Assembly (NCBI GenBank): GCA_023140455.1
Contig: JAGLLQ010000074.1
Coordinates: 1 to 10,011, forward strand
Length of the DNA stretch: 10,011 bases
Direction: 5' to 3'
From: Desulfobacteraceae bacterium
GTDB lineage: Bacteria > Desulfobacterota > Desulfobacteria > Desulfobacterales > Desulfobacteraceae
Shown here: positions 7,101 to 10,011 of the stretch, piece after piece
Numbering within the stretch: the first letter of the stretch is position 1
How the letters are laid out: the number at the start of each line of letters is the position of its first letter
Program-made: the position numbers and the translations under genes
The notes under the pieces: model-generated
The model's input: only the letters and a program-made list of their open reading frames with translations
The model's database searches: none
Told to the model about the DNA's origin: nothing

Positions 7101-8486
7101 ATACCATTCAACTCCATTAGCAAAACCGAATCCTCCGGACACTGATAAAAGAGCAGATAATGAAGTACGCATCTTTGCGTAATCTTCTGAAGTTGCAGCA
7201 AGTCTGTTATTGTCATGGGTTTCAGCATAATTGATCATATGACCGTATTTTGAAGAAGTTTCATACGAACTGGTTAGATAATTTTCAATCTGATCTCTGG
7301 TGAAATTTTGAAAAAGTTCTGAATATGCCCAGTTGAAATTGGCTCTATTCAGCAGATCAGATGTAACTTCAATAGATCCTCCTAATCCTTCAAGTAAAAA
7401 TAAAGTATCAGGATATTGGAGTCTGACTTTTGAAATAATATATTCCCATGCAGCAACAGGTATCATATATCCGGCATCGCACCTGAAGCCATCAACTCCC
7501 CTTGTACACCAGAGAAGAAAAATGTCTGCCATATACTGCCAAAGTTCCTTTTTAGAATAATCAAGTTTAGTTAAATCAGCCCAGGTTGTTCCCCATGCAC
7601 CTGGTTCCTCAATCCTGCCCATTTCATCTCGCACAAGCCATTCAGGATGACTTTCATGGATGGATGATCCCCATCCGGTATGATTAATGGCAATATCTAA
7701 AAACAAGTAACCATTGTAAAAATGAACAGAATCAACCAATTCCATAAATTGTTCCAAAGGAGTTGCAGATGTATCAAATTCAATAAGAGCAGAATCTACA
7801 TCAGTAAAGTTTAATGCAGCATAGGGGCTGCCAAATCTCCCCATTCGCCCATATGTTGTAGGAGTCGGATGGATAGGTAATAAATGCAAAACTCTACAGC
7901 CAAGATCAGAGAATATAAATTCTGTTTTTTCTTTAATATCCCTGAATTTTCCTGATTCCGGAATAACTGTATAATTCTTTTTATCAAGTTGATTGACCAA
8001 TAAGGTATCTTGTTTGGATTCTTCTGATTCAGTTGAGTTATTAAGAGTTTCTTTTTTTGATTTGCCAAATTGTCGTACAAAGGCATTGTAAATAATATTT
8101 GAACAACATGTACCTGCAGATTCAACATTTAATGTTGTGTTTTCTCCTGCAGGCCATAGAGGTATATTACTATTATGGGGCAGAAAAAAACATTTGGCCT
8201 GGAAATGTCCAACTTCAGTTAATGGCAATCTGGCAATAAAAACATTATTTGATTGTTGATCCATTCTAATGTCATACCAGGCGCCATTAAGTTTTATTTC
8301 GTCATTTTCAATTTTTTTAATTAATTCTTTTCGTGATTTTAAGGCACCTCCAAGGTTGGTCCGAACCCAGGCATCACCTTTTATTTTAAATGAAAGTTCA
8401 AGGGTTAGTATTAGGATATCGCCACAAAACAGAACTATTGCTTCACCAGGCAAAGGATTTTGTGTTAGTTGAGGAAAATCTGTCAT
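4146..8486 (-). CDS. Bifunctional glycogen debranching enzyme, GH13 + GH133 fusion
   Basis: This 1446-residue protein pairs two catalytic units. Residues 1-125 look like a beta-sandwich; 140-175 is a polar linker. The GH13 barrel (about 180-500) retains DIAINHT (264-270), nucleophile D337 in GFRCDAG, acid/base E366 in FLLEG, and D425 in AETHDN. Residues 500-590 form its beta domain. Residues 590-790 match nothing I recognise. A GDE_N-like beta domain (about 795-1035) includes MMRASAWWG and HYPFEAQRGLDSD. The GH133 (alpha/alpha)6 domain (about 1045-1446) has GFPWFLDWGRDSLI, SDAPLWF, TWMD (D1201), TPRQGYPVEIQALW, GTAWTWQFPLF and PEILDG (E1413). By analogy with eukaryotic debranchers, GH13 should transfer maltosyl/maltotriosyl units and GH133 hydrolyse the alpha-1,6 stub; D1201 and E1413 are inferred GH133 acids. 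The ATG follows AGGGGG by 4 nt. Confidence 0.9.
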   Translation of the reverse strand: MTDFPQLTQNPLPGEAIVLFCGDILILTLELSFKIKGDAWVRTNLGGALKSRKELIKKIENDEIKLNGAWYDIRMDQQSNNVFIARLPLTEVGHFQAKCFFLPHNSNIPLWPAGENTTLNVESAGTCCSNIIYNAFVRQFGKSKKETLNNSTESEESKQDTLLVNQLDKKNYTVIPESGKFRDIKEKTEFIFSDLGCRVLHLLPIHPTPTTYGRMGRFGSPYAALNFTDVDSALIEFDTSATPLEQFMELVDSVHFYNGYLFLDIAINHTGWGSSIHESHPEWLVRDEMGRIEEPGAWGTTWADLTKLDYSKKELWQYMADIFLLWCTRGVDGFRCDAGYMIPVAAWEYIISKVRLQYPDTLFLLEGLGGSIEVTSDLLNRANFNWAYSELFQNFTRDQIENYLTSSYETSSKYGHMINYAETHDNNRLAATSEDYAKMRTSLSALLSVSGGFGFANGVEWYAKEKIDVHESNSLNWGSKKNQVTHIQRLNTILKSHPAFFNDTQLKLIQKDKGNCIALFRNNNKTNKKLLILANLDVDNETLVTWENSYFDVKPFFDLISQNKILISANKESPSLKLQPGEVIALSQDREDLKNISTELKANSKIPQRVYLQKLKAKVLNIYVALNGYGSINIKEFDIDKAVKKLRENPVELIRSLNNTEESKVIIFNVKKDIKRDVMVPPGYFLLVLSELNFRAEITRNNTERKFSFGYEESLPFENTDQLPGKYFALFKPLKILKKHNKLILNLRIFDKEKTHVHKSSLIFLTKFKFLFLNKSFTRKEIVNDPSLKYLESTNKGGMMRASAWWGKLESRYDALIAANLNKEYPENRWVLLTRFRIWASYQGYSRELAPDCLEKFTILNTNEAKWLFHIPTSEGNYFPIKIVLSTSKKNNSIKLFINRIEATDNPDVLSDKKDINLIIRPDIEDRSFHETVKAWTGPEHEIIKSVNSFENGFTFEPDVNRKLYIDVSNGTFNIKPEWQYMVHYPFEAQRGLDSDSDLFSPGYFSIQLTGGQRFNISACAVTSEDNPKKIIQEIKSSEPEQSLSRFPYKDAVLQSLDAFIVDRDGKNSVIAGFPWFLDWGRDSLIFCRALIELERFDQAKGILKLFGKFEDNGTLPNMICGTDTGNRETSDAPLWFFACCREIIEKEKTHNFLNHKLNNRTVKEILLSIANSFINGTSSGIFMDQETFLLYSPSHYTWMDTNFPAGTPRQGYPVEIQALWFYALEFLSQIDGTDKTKNWKELALRVQHSIKELFYIKDKNYFSDCLHADTTTTALSAVPDDALRPNQLLLITLGVVKDKNILIKTLETLMELLVPGGIRSLADREISYPLEIIYNDELLKEPYYPYSGKYEGDEETMRKPAYHNGTAWTWQFPLFPEAWVKVFGEKSKETALAWLGSSILLMRKGAVGYIPEILDGDSPHTPRGCDAQAWGSSELARVINLLTKK

Positions 8487-8490
8487 ATAT

Positions 8491-8496
8491 CCCCCT
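8491..8496 (-). promoter_or_regulatory. Strong ribosome binding site for the debranching enzyme
   Basis: AGGGGG lies 4 nt before the ATG at 8486, within the 24-nt gap after the HIT stop codon. It supports independent initiation of the debrancher rather than obligatory readthrough from the HIT gene, although the two frames are in phase. Confidence 0.55.
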
Positions 8497-8510
8497 GTTT
8501 TATTAAATAT

Positions 8511-8846
8511 CTATTTTTTCCAGCCTCCAATAAGGTGAAGATGGATATGAAAAATCAACTGCCCCCCGCCTTTTTCCACATTAAAAACAAGTTTATAGCC
8601 TGATTTATTAACACCTGCTTGTTTTGCCATTTCTTTTCCCACCATTAATATATCGGACATGATCTCTTTGTCTTCATCAACCAGATCATTAATACTTCTG
8701 ATATGTTTTTTAGGAACAATTAAAAGATGAACAGGCGCCTGGGGGTTTATATCTTTAAAAACAACAAAAGAATCATCCTCATAAATAAATTCACTTGGTA
8801 TTTCTCGATTAATAATTTGGCAAAAAAGGCAATCATTTGTATTCAT
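8511..8846 (-). CDS. HIT-family (histidine triad, HINT-like) nucleotide hydrolase
   Basis: The product is a 111-residue HIT protein of the HINT/PKCI branch; family members typically hydrolyse AMP-lysine or other nucleoside phosphoramidates. The triad is HIHLHLIGG near the C terminus, with H100, H102 and H104; by alignment to HINT1, H102 is the nucleophile. CLFCQI (6-11) is the usual N-terminal cysteine pair, and AP.HLLIVPKKHI (37-49) and FNVEKGGGQ (88-96) are typical core motifs. Length is normal. AAAAGGA ends 7 nt upstream of the ATG, and the gene starts 12 nt after the Sir2 stop. It ends in TAG, at the place where the family usually ends, followed by an in-phase open frame into the debrancher. 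The physiological substrate is not predictable. Confidence 0.93.
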   Translation of the reverse strand: MNTNDCLFCQIINREIPSEFIYEDDSFVVFKDINPQAPVHLLIVPKKHIRSINDLVDEDKEIMSDILMVGKEMAKQAGVNKSGYKLVFNVEKGGGQLIFHIHLHLIGGWKK

Positions 8847-8858
8847 AACATTATCCTT

Positions 8859-9596
8859 TTATATAGAGTTTTTAATTCTTTTTAGCAGGTTATTCATTGC
8901 AATTGTGGCTTTTTCATTAATAAAAACATCTGTTATAGAATCTGTATATGATGATTTAACAGGATTAATTTCTATAATTTTTGCTCTGTTTTCTTTTGCA
9001 ATCTTAGGGATCATATTTGCCGGGGCAACTTCTCCGGTTGTTCCAATTAAAATAAAACAATCAGCTTTCTCAGCTTCTGCAAAAGAATTTATACTTGGTT
9101 TTTCAGGTATTGGCTCTCCAAAAAAAATCACATCAGGTTTTAGAACTCCTTTACAAATATTGCATAATGGAATTTCTTCATCAAGATTAATATCTTCAAT
9201 TTTAGCCCGGCTTTTACATTTAAGACAGATCACTTTTTTTAAATTCCCGTGAAATTCATGTACATTTTTGCTTCCGGCATCATAATGTAAATTATCAACG
9301 TTTTGAGTGATTATACCTTTAATTATTCCTAAGTTTTCCATTTCAGCCAATGCAAAGTGAGCCATATTCGGTTTAACTTTACCAAAAAGATCATAAAAAA
9401 TAGTTTTTATGGCTTGCCATGATTCTTTTGTGTATTTATTAAAAAATTGGATGTCAAAAGTAGCAGGGTCATATTTATTCCACAGGCCGCCTTCTCCTCT
9501 GAATGGGGGGATTCCACTTTCAACTGATATCCCGGCACCTGTAAAAGCAATACATCGTGACGATGATTTGATTATATCACAGGCTTTTTGATACAT
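8859..9596 (-). CDS. cobB: Sir2-family NAD-dependent protein deacylase
   Basis: This 245-residue sirtuin removes acyl groups from lysine using NAD+, yielding nicotinamide and O-acyl-ADP-ribose. The NAD site is GAGIS (20-24) with PPFRGEGGLW (30-39) and TQNVDNLH (97-104); the catalytic histidine is H116 in EFHG. Four zinc cysteines are present (C124, C127, C145, C148), followed by KPDVIFFGE and GTTGEVAPAN. The Tyr-x-x-Arg pair that marks desuccinylase/demalonylase (class III, CobB/SIRT5-like) sirtuins is not evident: the helix before KPNMAH reads FYDLFGKV. A plain deacetylase preference is therefore my inference. GGAGGG lies 3 nt before the ATG, and the start falls 13 nt after the preceding stop. 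cobB is given as the conventional bacterial sirtuin name; a role in glycogen control is unproven. Confidence 0.92.
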   Translation of the reverse strand: MYQKACDIIKSSSRCIAFTGAGISVESGIPPFRGEGGLWNKYDPATFDIQFFNKYTKESWQAIKTIFYDLFGKVKPNMAHFALAEMENLGIIKGIITQNVDNLHYDAGSKNVHEFHGNLKKVICLKCKSRAKIEDINLDEEIPLCNICKGVLKPDVIFFGEPIPEKPSINSFAEAEKADCFILIGTTGEVAPANMIPKIAKENRAKIIEINPVKSSYTDSITDVFINEKATIAMNNLLKRIKNSI

Positions 9597-9609
9597 ACAC
9601 CCTCCATTT

Positions 9610-10011
9610 TTATTGTAAATCTACAATTTCAAATGCATTTGAATTTAAATCTGCAACTAAAAGTTTATTTCTTAAAATATTTTTTTTCTTTAAAAGTATT
9701 TTAATACATTCTGAGACTTGAATTGAAGAAATAAAAAAAGCGCAAAAAGATAAATTACCAAGTTCATTTTCAATTCCTTTTGAATTTTCTCTGCCCTTTT
9801 TTCCATATATCAGTTCAAATCCTCTATCTTGAGGAAAAATAACACTGACTTGTCCTGATGCCCCGGCAATTGCACCTGATACTAATGGAATAGAAGCTTT
9901 TTTTGCAGCATCTTGCAGAATAAATCTTGTATTTATGGAATCAAGACAGTCAATCACTACATCTGAATCTTTAATTAAATCATATGCATTGGTTTTAGTT
10001 AACAATTTATC
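9610..10011 (-). CDS. ThiF/MoeB/HesA-family E1-like adenylyltransferase, C-terminal part (truncated by window edge)
   Basis: The frame is open to the right edge, so only the last 133 residues are seen. SDVVIDCLDSINTRF matches the E1-like motif with the Mg-ATP aspartate (usually DxxDN..TR). IPLVSGAIAGASGQVSVI and the final SSIQVSECIKIL match the core of ThiF/MoeB proteins, which adenylate the C-terminal glycine of ubiquitin-like sulfur carriers in thiamine or molybdopterin synthesis. Full MoeB/ThiF proteins carry two CxxC zinc pairs in this part; here only isolated cysteines occur (DCLD, SFCAFF), so it belongs to a shorter zinc-less branch. The partner carrier is not in view. A TTG at 10003-10005 is internal rather than a start, because the codons before it continue the frame and the N-terminal nucleotide-binding region must lie upstream. 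Confidence 0.85.
   Translation of the reverse strand, partial: DKLLTKTNAYDLIKDSDVVIDCLDSINTRFILQDAAKKASIPLVSGAIAGASGQVSVIFPQDRGFELIYGKKGRENSKGIENELGNLSFCAFFISSIQVSECIKILLKKKNILRNKLLVADLNSNAFEIVDLQ

Noticed and set aside
7811..8128. Open frame of 105 codons within the debrancher, same strand, other phase
   Set aside because: It lies wholly inside a well-supported long gene with clear motifs, shows no recognisable family and has no convincing ribosome binding site; an overlap shadow.
8905..9252. 115-codon plus-strand frame opposite the Sir2 gene
   Set aside because: It is antisense to the conserved zinc and NAD motifs of the sirtuin and its translation resembles no known family.
10003..10005. 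TTG as the start of the rightmost minus-strand gene
   Set aside because: The two codons before it at the window edge keep the frame open, the N-terminal nucleotide-binding half of the family would be missing, and no ribosome binding site is seen. The gene is cut by the window edge.

Overview
This AT-rich bacterial window carries a compact glycogen-metabolism gene set on the minus strand, transcribed right to left. It is preceded by three small housekeeping-type genes and faced by one small plus-strand membrane-protein frame at the left end. Low GC, tight gene packing, a eukaryote-type branching enzyme and a very long two-catalytic-domain debranching enzyme suggest a Desulfobacterota (Desulfobacterales-like) genome. 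That assignment rests on remembered family resemblance and is only moderately secure.

Layout in transcription order on the minus strand: the C-terminal part of a ThiF/MoeB/HesA-type adenylyltransferase (9610-10011, cut by the window edge); a Sir2 NAD-dependent deacylase (8859-9596); a HIT-family nucleotide hydrolase (8511-8846); a 1446-residue fused GH13 + GH133 glycogen debranching enzyme (4146-8486); a 91-nt gap containing a good extended -10 promoter; a GT5 glycogen synthase, glgA (2546-4054); and a GH13_8 branching enzyme, glgB (550-2580), overlapping the end of glgA. Spacings of 12-24 nt among the first four genes suggest one transcript. glgA-glgB probably also has its own promoter.

The three glycogen enzymes form a nearly complete polymer cycle. 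GlgA elongates alpha-1,4 chains from an NDP-glucose donor, GlgB introduces alpha-1,6 branches, and the debrancher removes them, its GH13 half probably acting as a glucanotransferase and its GH133 half as an alpha-1,6-glucosidase. Glucose-1-phosphate adenylyltransferase and glycogen phosphorylase are not in the window. Both the branching and the debranching steps use architectures that resemble eukaryotic glycogen enzymes rather than the E. coli GlgB/GlgX pair.

At the left end, a plus-strand frame (130-534) would encode a 134-residue, probably four-helix membrane protein, but it contains an in-frame TAG at codon 69. The HIT gene also ends in TAG, and its frame stays open straight into the debrancher start. 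The amber codons are therefore the most interesting feature here. A nonsense mutation plus an ordinary stop is the simplest reading; amber decoding, as in pyrrolysine-using deltaproteobacteria, is the testable alternative. I saw no rRNA, tRNA, CRISPR array or insertion sequence.
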